From positions 25,636 to 89,635 of the forward strand of contig VFJY01000011.1 in assembly GCA_009885825.1 (NCBI GenBank): a stretch of 64,000 bases of DNA, read 5' to 3'. The stretch's first letter is position 1, and every line of letters starts with the position of its first letter. This DNA comes from Rhodobiaceae bacterium. GTDB lineage: Bacteria; Pseudomonadota; Alphaproteobacteria; Rhizobiales; Aestuariivirgaceae. A program made the translations under genes and the position numbers. The notes beneath the pieces are model-generated. The model was given only the letters and a program-made list of their open reading frames with translations. It did no database searches and had not been told where the DNA came from. Of the stretch, positions 8,263 to 17,336 are shown one piece after another.

Positions 8263-10353
8263 TGCCGCGCCGCGCAGCCAGACTCGATTGTCATGGTAGG
8301 TGCCGCCGGCCGCCGGAGCGGGCTGGTCGCTGCCTGTCAGCGTGTTGATGCCTTGGCCATCCTCAAAGGCTTCATTGGGCCAGACTGATTCCGCAATGAG
8401 CACGCCGCGCCTTTGGCCCGCATGGGCCTTGGCGTGGAGCGTCACAACGCCCCGGGCGCTGCCGACTTTCACCTTGTCGCCGTCAGCAATGCCTGCCGCC
8501 GCCAAATCAAGCGGATGCACAAAGAGCGTTGGCCTGCCCTCGCGTTTTAGCGACGATGGTGTTTCGTTGAATGTGGAATTCAGGAAGGTGCGCGCCGGGC
8601 TGGTGGCGAGGCGGAAGGGGTATTCGTCGTTTGCTTCTTCATGCACGTTCCAATGGTCCGGAAATTCCGGCATGCCGCCAATCGGCCCAAACACGCCCTT
8701 TGGCGACAGGTAAGCGGCTTTCACCCAGTCAGGCCTGAAATGAAACTTGCCATCCGGATGGCCAAAGCCATTGAGGCAGTGCGAGGTTTCGAAATCGGGC
8801 TGCACATCAATCCAGTTTTCCTCGTCGAGCTTCTGGAGATCTGGCCGTTTTGAGTGGGTGAGTGTCCAGTCAATGATTTCGCGGGGGCTCATGGCGAAGC
8901 CTTCATGCTCAGCGCCCAGCCTTTTGGCCAGATCGCATATCACGTCATGATTGGTGCGGCATTCGCCCGGCGCTTCCACAAGCTTGCGGCCAAGCATGAT
9001 GTGCTGGTGGCCACCGCCCTGATACACATCGTCATGCTCGAGGAACATCGTGGCGGGCAAAACGATGTCGGCGTATTTGGCCGTTTCGGTCATGAACTGC
9101 TCGTGCACGCACACGAACAAGTCCTCGCGGGCCAAGCCCTGTTTCACTTTGGTTTGATCGGGCGCCACGGAGGCCGGATTGGTGTTTTGAATGAGCATGG
9201 CCTTCACCGGCGGGCCGCCAGCCAGATCATGGGGATCGCCCAGCAAGGCGGGGCCAATGCGGCTTTGATCAATCACGCGAAGGCTGGAATTCTTCCTGTC
9301 CAGCCCTTCGATCATGGTCTTGTTCCATTTGTACATGCCGCTGTTGGAATGGAGCGCGCCGCCGCCTTCGTGCTGCCAAGCGCCGGTGACTGTTGGAATG
9401 CAGGCGACGGCATGAACATTGACAGCGCCATTGCGCGAACGGCTGAAGCCATAGCCGATGCGGAAATAGCTTCGCCGGGTTTCGCCGATCAGCTTGGCGA
9501 AGGCTTCGATTTCGGCCACAGGGATGTCGCAAATTTTCGCCGCCCATTCCGGCGTTCTGGTTTTGAGATGGGCTTCAAATTCGCGCGGGCAATCCGTGAG
9601 CTTTTCGAGATAGGGCCAATCGGCATGGCCATCCCGGAACAGCACATGCATGATGGCGCAGGCGAGCGCCCCATCGGTGCCGGGACGGATCAGGACTTTG
9701 ACGTCGGCCTGTTTCATGGTGCCGGTATCGTAGATATCGACACAGGCAATTTTGGTGCCGCGCTCCTTGCGGGCTTTGAGCGCGTGGGTCATCACGTTGA
9801 CTTGCGTGTTCACCGGATTTCCGCCCCAGATGACGATCAGGTCGGACTCGTGCATTTCGCGGGGATCGACGCCCGCGACCTTGCCCACGCCGGCAAAATA
9901 TCCGGTCCACGAAAGCGTTATGCAGAACGTGCCATACATGCCGGAATATTTCTTGGCGTGGCGCAGGCGCTCGATGCCGTCGCGCATCACGAGACCCATG
10001 GTGCCCGCGTAGTAATAGGGCCAGATGGACTCCGAGCCGCAGTCGGCCTCGGCCTTCAGGAAAGCCGTTGCGGTTTCTGCCATAGCCTCTTCCCAGGAAA
10101 TGCGCGTGAATTGGCCGGACCCCTTGGGGCCAGAGCGCTTCAGGGGATAGAGCAGCCGGTCTGGATGGTGGATGCGCTCGGCGTAGCGCGCCACTTTTTC
10201 GCAGATCACGCCCAATGTATAAGAATTATCTTTGGCGCCATGCACCCGCCCAATGGTGCGCTCATCCAGCAGCTCCACTTCCAGCGCGCAGGTCGACGGG
10301 CAATCATGGGGGCAAACGGAAATTCCGGTTTTGATAGTGGGCTGAATGTTCAT
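8260..10353 (-). CDS. Molybdopterin-containing oxidoreductase family protein
   Basis: N-terminal ISVCPHDCPSTCALEVELLD, GVICEKVARYAERIHHPDRLLYPLKR, IWGGNPVNTQ, molydopterin-binding C-terminal domain. Confidence 0.93.
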   Translation of the reverse strand: MNIQPTIKTGISVCPHDCPSTCALEVELLDERTIGRVHGAKDNSYTLGVICEKVARYAERIHHPDRLLYPLKRSGPKGSGQFTRISWEEAMAETATAFLKAEADCGSESIWPYYYAGTMGLVMRDGIERLRHAKKYSGMYGTFCITLSWTGYFAGVGKVAGVDPREMHESDLIVIWGGNPVNTQVNVMTHALKARKERGTKIACVDIYDTGTMKQADVKVLIRPGTDGALACAIMHVLFRDGHADWPYLEKLTDCPREFEAHLKTRTPEWAAKICDIPVAEIEAFAKLIGETRRSYFRIGYGFSRSRNGAVNVHAVACIPTVTGAWQHEGGGALHSNSGMYKWNKTMIEGLDRKNSSLRVIDQSRIGPALLGDPHDLAGGPPVKAMLIQNTNPASVAPDQTKVKQGLAREDLFVCVHEQFMTETAKYADIVLPATMFLEHDDVYQGGGHQHIMLGRKLVEAPGECRTNHDVICDLAKRLGAEHEGFAMSPREIIDWTLTHSKRPDLQKLDEENWIDVQPDFETSHCLNGFGHPDGKFHFRPDWVKAAYLSPKGVFGPIGGMPEFPDHWNVHEEANDEYPFRLATSPARTFLNSTFNETPSSLKREGRPTLFVHPLDLAAAGIADGDKVKVGSARGVVTLHAKAHAGQRRGVLIAESVWPNEAFEDGQGINTLTGSDQPAPAAGGTYHDNRVWLRGAA

Positions 10354-10388
10354 GGACGGCAGATATAGCCGAAACTATAGTGGCCGTC

Positions 10389-11153
10389 ATGACCCCCGTT
10401 ACCTCGCTGCAAAATCCCATAATCAAGCTTATCCGCTCCCTGTCCGAAAAGAAATTCCGCAGGGAAACAGGGCTGTTTGTGGCCGAAGGCTGGGACATGC
10501 TGAACCGGGCGCGAAAGCAGGGTTGGGTGCCGGAGCATTTGCTGTCAACCGAACCCATATCGCCCTGGGGCGAGGCGCAACCGCTGCTGGTGAGCAAAAA
10601 AATCGTGGCAAGTTTAAGCAGCCAGAGCAATCCCCACAGCGCGTTAGCTACTTTCAGGCAGCGTTACGCGTCAGGGATCGCCCAATCAGGCGTGTGGGTG
10701 GCGCTGGAGCACATGCGCGATCCCGGCAATCTGGGAACCATAATCCGCACCGTTGATGCCGTGGGTGCCAGCGGTGTGGTGCTCGTTGGTGATTGCTGCG
10801 ATCCCTTTTCCAGCGATTGCGTGCGGGCAACAACAGGTTCCATTTTTAGGGTTCCACTGGTGCGGACGGAAGCGTCGGCATTTGTTGCCGTGTGCAAGAC
10901 CTGGCCCGGCGATGTCATCGGCACAGCCATGAAGGCAAATGAGGATTACAGGCGGCCCTACAGATCCCCCACCCTGCTTCTTATGGGCAGCGAAGGCGCT
11001 GGACTTTCTGAGAAGCTATCGGAAGCTTGTAATATTGTGGCGCGCATTCCCATGACCGGAGATGCCGAGTCGCTCAATGTGGCCACGGCGGCGGCACTCA
11101 TGCTTTATGAAATCCGGCGGGCAGAGTTGAAATCGTTTGCCCGCCATTGGTGA
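10389..11153 (+). CDS. TrmH/SpoU family RNA methyltransferase
   Basis: MTPVTSLQNPIIKLIRSLSEKKFRRETGLFVAEGWDML; LEHMRDPGNLGTIIRTVDAVGASGVVLVG; GSEGAGLSEKL; SLNVATAAALMLYE. Confidence 0.95.
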   Translation: MTPVTSLQNPIIKLIRSLSEKKFRRETGLFVAEGWDMLNRARKQGWVPEHLLSTEPISPWGEAQPLLVSKKIVASLSSQSNPHSALATFRQRYASGIAQSGVWVALEHMRDPGNLGTIIRTVDAVGASGVVLVGDCCDPFSSDCVRATTGSIFRVPLVRTEASAFVAVCKTWPGDVIGTAMKANEDYRRPYRSPTLLLMGSEGAGLSEKLSEACNIVARIPMTGDAESLNVATAAALMLYEIRRAELKSFARHW

Positions 11154-11238
11154 AACTGCCTCACCAATCCACTACAATCTGGACCTTGAGAAAGAGAGCG
11201 TCAGTGGGCTAACTTTCAACGCAGAGGGAGAATTCCAT

Positions 11239-13659
11239 ATGAAAACGCATGCGCGGGTTGTTGTTGTGGGCGGCGGCGTCATGGGCGTGGGGTTGCTCTA
11301 TCATCTGGCGCTTGAGGGATGGAGCGATGTGGTGCTGGTTGAAAAGGGAGAGCTGACGTCCGGCTCCACCTGGCATGCGGCGGGGCAATGCCCGCAGTTC
11401 AACGGCTCGCTCAACATGTCCAAGGTGCATCTCTATGGAACCCAGCTTTACCCGCAACTGGAAAAGCTCACGGGACAGGCGGTTTCCTGGCATGGTTGCG
11501 GCGGCCTGCGGCTGGCGACGACTGATGAGGAAGTGAACTGGTTCAAATATGTCTATGGCGTTTCCCGCCTTGCCGGTTACGAATGCGAAATCATCGGGCC
11601 TGCGGAGATCAAACAGTATCATCCCTTCCTTGAAATCTTCGACGTGAAGGCGGCATTCCGAACCATCACTGATGGCCATGTGGCCCCTGCTGACATCACC
11701 AACGCCATGGCGGCGGGGGCGCGGCAGCTGGGTGCGGAGATCTATCGGCGCTGCCGCGTTGTTGATATCAGGCCAATGGCGAATGGCGAGTGGAACGTTA
11801 TCACGGAAAACGGCAACATCTCGTGCGAGCACGTGGTGAATTCCGCCGGCTCATATTGTGACGTTGTGGGCTCATGGACGGGCCACAATGTCCCCATCAT
11901 CAATATGCTGCATCACTACATGATCACCGAACCACTGAAGGAACTCATCGATCTTGAAATCGAATTGCCGGTGGTGCGCGACCCCTACTCCCATGCCTAT
12001 TTGCGGGAGGAAACCCATGGGGTTTTGGTTGGCCCCTATGAGACCACAACAGCCCATGTCTGCTGGGACGGGAAGCCTCCGGCCTGGGATTTTGAAAGCG
12101 AGCTGGTGGCGCCTGAACTGGACCGCCTTACCCCTTGGCTGGAAAAGGCCAGTGAGCGTCTGCCGCTGTTTGGCCAGGCTGGATTGAAAAATGTCGTTTC
12201 CGGCGCCATCACCCATACGCCGGATGGCACCTATCTTTCAGGCCCCGCCACCGGCCCCAGGAATTACTGGATGCATTGCGGCGCTTCCATTGGCATTTGC
12301 CAGGGCGGCGGAGCTGGCAAATATCTGGCGCAATGGATGGTGCATGGACAAGCCGAGATCAACATGCGGGAATTTGATCCGCGCCGCTTCGGCAACTGGG
12401 CCACCAAGGATTACACCACGGAAGTTTCCATCGCCGACTACCACCACATGTATTACTGCTACAAGCCGGGCGAGCAGCATACGATTGGGCGCGGGCTTCG
12501 CAAGTCGACACTTTATGACAAGCTGAAGTCCCATGGCGCGCAATTCTCCCAGATCTTCGGCTGGGAGCGCGTCCGCTGGTATGACCCTTCGGGCCAGGGC
12601 GAGGATTTTTCCTTCAAGCGCTCAAACTGGTTTGACGCGGTGCGGGCGGAAGCCATGGCTGTGCGTGAGAGCGTCGGACTGATGGACTTGTCAACCTTCA
12701 CCAAGTTCGACGTCACGGGCAAAGACGCTTACAACTTCCTGTTGCGTATTTGCGCGAACAAAATTCCCACCAGGGACGGCGGCATTATTCTGGGCCACCT
12801 GCTGAATGAGAACGGTTTCATCGAATCCGAGATCACGGTTACCCGGCTTGGCCAGGAGCATTTCTATGTGCTTTCGGCAGCCGTTGCCCAATTGCACGAC
12901 AAGGATCAGCTGGAATGGCGCAAGAGGCCCGGTGAGGCAGTTGAAATAACTGATATTACGGATGAATTTGGCGTTCTGGTGCTGGCCGGCCCGCGCGCGC
13001 GCGAAGTGTTGCAACTTTGCACCACTTCTGATCTTTCTAATGCGGGGTTGCGCTGGCTGACCGGAAAGGTTGCCATGGTGGCGGGCGTCAATATCAGGTT
13101 GCTGCGGGTCAATTATGTGGGCGAATTGGGCTGGGAGCTGCATGTGCCCATGAAGGAAATGCCGCAAATTTTCGATAGTTTGCTGGCGGCTGGTAAACCC
13201 TACGGGCTGAAATTGTTCGGCACATACGCCATGAATTCGCTGCGCATGGAAAAATCCTACCGTGGCTGGGGTTCCGAACTCACCAGCGAAGTCGACATGT
13301 TCGAGGGCTCGATGGAGCGCTTTTTCCATAGTGATAACAGAGAGTTTACGGGAAAGTCTGCCAGCCTTGCCAGGCAGCGGCGCGGCCCCCGGATAAAGCT
13401 CGTATGCCTGGAAGTCGCCAATACTGATTGCGATTGCATAGGCAATGAACCGGTTTATTGCGGTGACAAAATTGCAGGTGTCACCACGTCCGGCGGCTAT
13501 GGCCATGCGGTCAAGAAATCCCTGGCCTTTGCTTATGTTGAGCCTGGCCTGGCAAATATCGGCACCGATTTTGACGTGCTCATGTTCGGCGAACGCCGAG
13601 CAGCCAAAATCATACCCGAATCAGCCTGGGATCCGTCGAACTCTCGATTGAAAGCCTAG
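11239..13659 (+). CDS. FAD-dependent oxidoreductase fused to GcvT-like aminomethyltransferase (dimethylglycine/sarcosine dehydrogenase-like)
   Basis: FAD motif ARVVVVGGGVMGVGLLYHLALEG, GSTWHAAGQ; C-terminal GcvT-like RVNYVGELGWELHVP and AMNSLRMEKSYRGWGSELT. Confidence 0.93.
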   Translation: MKTHARVVVVGGGVMGVGLLYHLALEGWSDVVLVEKGELTSGSTWHAAGQCPQFNGSLNMSKVHLYGTQLYPQLEKLTGQAVSWHGCGGLRLATTDEEVNWFKYVYGVSRLAGYECEIIGPAEIKQYHPFLEIFDVKAAFRTITDGHVAPADITNAMAAGARQLGAEIYRRCRVVDIRPMANGEWNVITENGNISCEHVVNSAGSYCDVVGSWTGHNVPIINMLHHYMITEPLKELIDLEIELPVVRDPYSHAYLREETHGVLVGPYETTTAHVCWDGKPPAWDFESELVAPELDRLTPWLEKASERLPLFGQAGLKNVVSGAITHTPDGTYLSGPATGPRNYWMHCGASIGICQGGGAGKYLAQWMVHGQAEINMREFDPRRFGNWATKDYTTEVSIADYHHMYYCYKPGEQHTIGRGLRKSTLYDKLKSHGAQFSQIFGWERVRWYDPSGQGEDFSFKRSNWFDAVRAEAMAVRESVGLMDLSTFTKFDVTGKDAYNFLLRICANKIPTRDGGIILGHLLNENGFIESEITVTRLGQEHFYVLSAAVAQLHDKDQLEWRKRPGEAVEITDITDEFGVLVLAGPRAREVLQLCTTSDLSNAGLRWLTGKVAMVAGVNIRLLRVNYVGELGWELHVPMKEMPQIFDSLLAAGKPYGLKLFGTYAMNSLRMEKSYRGWGSELTSEVDMFEGSMERFFHSDNREFTGKSASLARQRRGPRIKLVCLEVANTDCDCIGNEPVYCGDKIAGVTTSGGYGHAVKKSLAFAYVEPGLANIGTDFDVLMFGERRAAKIIPESAWDPSNSRLKA

Positions 13660-13958
13660 AGCGCCGTCAGGTTCTTGGTTGGCGGCAGTTCTTCCCACGA
13701 GCTTCCCGCCGCAATAATGCAGGTCTTGCCGGTGGGCTGCGTCACCATAATGGTCCAAGTGCCCTTTTCGGATGTGAAGATTTCAACCAGATTGGTCTGG
13801 TTTGCAATGCCCAAGGCCTTGCTAGTTTCCTTGTATTTGTCGGCTAATGTCTTAATGAAATCAGCACGATCGCCGCAGGGAAACTGAGCTTGCGCCGGGT
13901 TGGCGGTGGCCAACGCCAAGAAAGACAAACTCGCAACTACAACATTCAGTTTAAGCAT
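13656..13958 (-). CDS. Small secreted hypothetical protein
   Basis: MLKLNVVVASLSFLALATANPAQAQFPCGDRADFIKTLADKYKETSKALG; signal peptide with AQA; GGAGG upstream. Confidence 0.72.
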   Translation of the reverse strand: MLKLNVVVASLSFLALATANPAQAQFPCGDRADFIKTLADKYKETSKALGIANQTNLVEIFTSEKGTWTIMVTQPTGKTCIIAAGSSWEELPPTKNLTAL

Positions 13959-13978
13959 AAGTCCTCCAGTTCCGCCGT

Positions 13979-14029
13979 CCGAGGCGCCGCCGGAGGTATC
14001 TCAACCTCCTGAGGTCAGGCAGGCCTCGG
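13979..14029 (-). promoter_or_regulatory. Nested hairpin in the 5' leader of the secreted protein gene
   Basis: CCGAGGC (13979-13985)/GCCTCGG (14023-14029) outer arms enclosing GGAGGT (13992-13997)/ACCTCC (14004-14009). Confidence 0.4.
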
Positions 14030-14144
14030 AGAGGCTATGTCGATTAAATCGTTCATAAACAGCTCCAAATACTCGTACGATCCGATGATGCGCCCAATAG
14101 GTTAACGAATTGCGAAAAGCCCCCCGATGCTCTAGCTAGCCGGG

Positions 14145-15041
14145 ATGCCCCCGCAGCAGCAAAAGTTAACCGGAATTGCCCTCATGATCGGGGCCATGCT
14201 GGTGCTGCCATTTCTGGATGTGGTGGCAAAAATACTCGGGCAGCAGGAGGTTCCTATCATCCAGATCGTCTGGGCCAGGCTTTTGTTTGGCATGACGATG
14301 ACGGCCCCCTTCGTTCTGCAATCAGAAGGTGTAAGGGGACTTTGGCCGCAGCGGCCCTACATGCATGCGATACGGGCCGTTCTGCTGATCATCGCCACGG
14401 GGCTGTTTTTTTGGGCCTTGAAGTTTCAGGGCATCGCCGAAACCTTGGCGATTTTCTTTGTGCAACCCCTCATTATCACGCTGCTTTCGCCTTTCGTGCT
14501 GGGCGAGAAAGTCGGGCCAAGGCGCTGGTTTGCCGTGGGTGTGGGTTTTGTGGGCACCATGATCATTATTCGCCCCGGTTTTCAAAGCCTTGCGCCGGGC
14601 GTATTCATGGCGCTGGGATCGGGAGCGTCAATTGCGATCTATATGCTGATGACGCGCAAGATCGCCACCCGCGAGGCCCCGCTGGCAAGCATTTTTCATA
14701 CGAGCCTCGCTGGCACGGTTTTCACAACAATCGCCGTGGCGTTGGTCTGGCATCAGCCGACACCTGAACAGTGGTGCCTGTTCCTGCTTCTCGGTGGCAT
14801 CGGCACGCTTGGCAACTATCTCATCGCAAGGGCCTATCAGGTGGCGGAAGCCTCGCTTCTGGCTCCCCTGGGCTATACGGAAATGATCATGGCGGTTTTC
14901 GCCGGCTGGTATTTCTTCGGCGATTTTCCGGATGTCTGGACGTTTGCAGGCGTTGGCATTCTCATCGCCTGCGCCATCTATATTTCCTACCGGGAGCGGG
15001 TGAGAAAAATTGTGCGCGCTGAGGTCGGCGAGTTTTTATAG
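14145..15041 (+). CDS. DMT family (EamA) transporter
   Basis: Approximately 10-TM EamA-type protein; QIVWARLLFGM, ALKFQGIAETLAIFFVQPLIITLLSPFVLGEKVG. Confidence 0.92.
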   Translation: MPPQQQKLTGIALMIGAMLVLPFLDVVAKILGQQEVPIIQIVWARLLFGMTMTAPFVLQSEGVRGLWPQRPYMHAIRAVLLIIATGLFFWALKFQGIAETLAIFFVQPLIITLLSPFVLGEKVGPRRWFAVGVGFVGTMIIIRPGFQSLAPGVFMALGSGASIAIYMLMTRKIATREAPLASIFHTSLAGTVFTTIAVALVWHQPTPEQWCLFLLLGGIGTLGNYLIARAYQVAEASLLAPLGYTEMIMAVFAGWYFFGDFPDVWTFAGVGILIACAIYISYRERVRKIVRAEVGEFL

Positions 15042-15043
15042 GC

Positions 15044-15625
15044 TCAGTTTTTCATCATGCGTTCAATTCTACTGTCAGGTACGAACCACATTAACGCAAC
15101 GGCTATGTAGAGAGCGCCAGAAATCCACGGATAGTAAAGAGCCAGGGCAACGGCAACTACATAGGCGAGGAGTGACACTTTGCCTTTGAAGTCCGAACCG
15201 ATTGCTTTGGCAATATCTGAGTCTTTTCCATGTGTTCCGATGATTGCCATGACAAGAATTGTATAGGCTATGGCCGCAGCCAGCAGGTTTACGCCGTAAA
15301 ACACCACCGGCCACGTTGCGAAATGGTTTTCGCCCATCCAGCCCGTGGTGAAGGGAAACAGCGAAAGCCAAAACAGCAGATGCAAATTGGCCCACAGCAT
15401 GCCGGCGCTCACGCGCTTGACGGCATGCAGGAGATGGTGGTGATTGTTCCAGTAAATGCCAACATAGGCAAAGCTCAGCACATAGCTGAGGAAGATTGGA
15501 CTCAGCTCCCAGAGGGCCGATAGTTCGGGATTATGGGGAACTTTCAATTCCAAGACCATGATCGTGATGATGATGGCGATCACACCATCGCTGAATGCTT
15601 CAAGCCGCGTTTTGCCCACAATCAA
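15044..15625 (-). CDS. TMEM175-family (DUF1211) membrane protein
   Basis: RLEAFSDGVIAIIITIMVLELKVP, signature of the TMEM175/DUF1211 family. Confidence 0.92.
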   Translation of the reverse strand: MIVGKTRLEAFSDGVIAIIITIMVLELKVPHNPELSALWELSPIFLSYVLSFAYVGIYWNNHHHLLHAVKRVSAGMLWANLHLLFWLSLFPFTTGWMGENHFATWPVVFYGVNLLAAAIAYTILVMAIIGTHGKDSDIAKAIGSDFKGKVSLLAYVVAVALALYYPWISGALYIAVALMWFVPDSRIERMMKN

Positions 15626-15756
15626 ACTCCTCGCCGAATCAATTGGAATACTACCCGCACCCCGAAGTGCCTCGCAATGCGGGGCCTCGAAGGTGTTTGC
15701 CGCACGGGCGTTCCGAGGCCTTGCTCTCGCAAAGCATCACGGCGTGAGGAGGATCG

Positions 15757-16248
15757 TCAGGCAGCGGCAGGCCTGGAATCTTCCCGCAATTTCAACAAGT
15801 ACCAGACAATCGCCACGCCCAGCACCTTGCTGGCCATTTCGGTCCCGAAGGCGGCGGGTGTCAGATAGTCAGCCAAATATTGGAAGGCCAGCGTGTCCAG
15901 CGGAACTGCGACAAGGCTCGAGATCAGGATGCGCGATTGCAGGGGGCGTTTGGTGAAGGAATAGATCGCCCAGTCGGCCATTTCAGAAAGCACGAAGGCT
16001 GACACGCTGGCAATTGCGATGGCCGGATCGACCATAAGATAGGTGACGATGCCGGCCAGCAGTGTGGCGAGCAGGACCTTGTGGCCAATTTCGCGTTGGG
16101 CGTAGTCGCGCAATACAAACACGAAGCCGACCACGACATTGGCGAAGTAAAGATCGCCCAGCGCCGTGCTCCACGGCGCCACCGCCGTGAACAGCCAGTT
16201 CACGAATATGATCGCGATTATGTAGAGGGCGACCCAGATGCCTTTCAT
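15757..16248 (-). CDS. VUT family protein (YhhQ-like putative queuosine-precursor transporter)
   Basis: [36 protein letters not shown] ... [43 protein letters not shown]. Confidence 0.83.
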   Translation of the reverse strand: MKGIWVALYIIAIIFVNWLFTAVAPWSTALGDLYFANVVVGFVFVLRDYAQREIGHKVLLATLLAGIVTYLMVDPAIAIASVSAFVLSEMADWAIYSFTKRPLQSRILISSLVAVPLDTLAFQYLADYLTPAAFGTEMASKVLGVAIVWYLLKLREDSRPAAA

Positions 16249-16667
16249 CCGACGATTTCCGCTGCCTTGAAGCAGAGCTTGATTTCTTTTTTGGCGGTTT
16301 CGGCGCTGTCGGAACCATGGACGGAATTGGCTTCAATGGACTCGGCGAAGTCCTTGCGGATGGTGCCTGCGTCGGCATTGGCCGGATTGGTGGCACCCAT
16401 GATTTCACGATACTTGGCGACGGCATTTTCGCCCTCAAGCACCTGCATCACGATGGGGCCGGAGGTCATGAATTTCACCAGGTCCTTGTAGAACGGGCGC
16501 TTGGCGTGAACAGCATAGAATTTCTTGGCGTCAGCCTGCTTCCACTTGGCGCGGCGCTGGGCAATAATACGGAGGCCGGCACCCTCAATCTTGGCGTTGA
16601 TGGCACCCGTGAGATTGCGGCGGGTTGCGTCTGGCTTGATAATGGAGAAAGTGCGCTCGGTGGCCAT
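16245..16667 (-). CDS. ndk: Nucleoside diphosphate kinase
   Basis: [77 protein letters not shown]. Confidence 0.98.
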   Translation of the reverse strand: MATERTFSIIKPDATRRNLTGAINAKIEGAGLRIIAQRRAKWKQADAKKFYAVHAKRPFYKDLVKFMTSGPIVMQVLEGENAVAKYREIMGATNPANADAGTIRKDFAESIEANSVHGSDSAETAKKEIKLCFKAAEIVG

Positions 16668-16777
16668 AATTAGTCCCTGTGTTGCGTATTGGATCGGCTC
16701 GCCTTCTACGCAGCTTGCGGCGAAGTTGCAAGGCTTTGGAGGAGGCGGTAATTGTTACAGGGAATGAGGGTCAGGCG

Positions 16778-17317
16778 ATGTGGGTTGACGATGTAGTCAG
16801 ATTTTGGTTTGAGGAACTGGCGCAGGACGACTGGTTCAAAAAGAGTGACGCGACAGACGAAGCGATCCGCGGCCGCTTCTTGTCGATACATGGGGAGTTG
16901 ATGGCGCAGAGTGGCAAACTCGACAGCGCAAGCCCACTTGCCATGCTGGCTGGCATCATCGTGCTTGACCAGTTTTCGCGCAATATGTTCCGGGGCACAC
17001 CTCGCGCTTTTGCGTCAGACACCTTCGCGCTCCGGCTTGCGCGTGATGTTGTTGGCCCGGGCCTGGACAAGGCCATGACCAAAGATCAAAGGCTTTTTGT
17101 CTACCTGCCCTACGTGCACAGCGAAAACGCCGCTGATCAGGCGCGATCAGTTGAGTTGATGAATGAACTCGAAGACGCCGAGCTGACTAAATACGCAGTC
17201 GCGCATAAGGCGATCATTGATCGCTTCGGACGCTTCCCGCATCGCAACGCCATATTGGGCCGCCCGTCGACGGAAGAAGAAATCGCGTTTCTGAAAGAGC
17301 CCAACAGCTCGTTCTAG
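16778..17317 (+). CDS. DUF924 family protein
   Basis: VVRFWFEELAQDDWFKKSDATDEAIRGRF, VLDQFSRNMFRGTPRAFASD, RFGRFPHRNAILGRPSTEEEIAFL. Confidence 0.92.
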   Translation: MWVDDVVRFWFEELAQDDWFKKSDATDEAIRGRFLSIHGELMAQSGKLDSASPLAMLAGIIVLDQFSRNMFRGTPRAFASDTFALRLARDVVGPGLDKAMTKDQRLFVYLPYVHSENAADQARSVELMNELEDAELTKYAVAHKAIIDRFGRFPHRNAILGRPSTEEEIAFLKEPNSSF

Positions 17318-17328
17318 AGCTGTTGGGC
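17299..17328. terminator. Perfect 12-bp hairpin between convergent genes (putative bidirectional terminator)
   Basis: GCCCAACAGCTC-GTTCTA-GAGCTGTTGGGC; no convincing T-tract immediately after it on the + strand. Confidence 0.5.
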
Positions 17329-17336
17329 CTTGTGGC

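Noticed and set aside
8854-10368. 504-aa plus-strand ORF
   Set aside because: Lies fully antisense to the clear molybdopterin oxidoreductase; His/Ala/Gly-rich translation typical of antisense frames in GC-rich genes.
15683-15720. GGCCTCG ... CGAGGCC inverted repeat between the VUT-family gene and the TMEM175-like gene
   Set aside because: Seven-bp arms with a 24-nt loop in a GC-rich gap; could easily be chance and has no T-tract.
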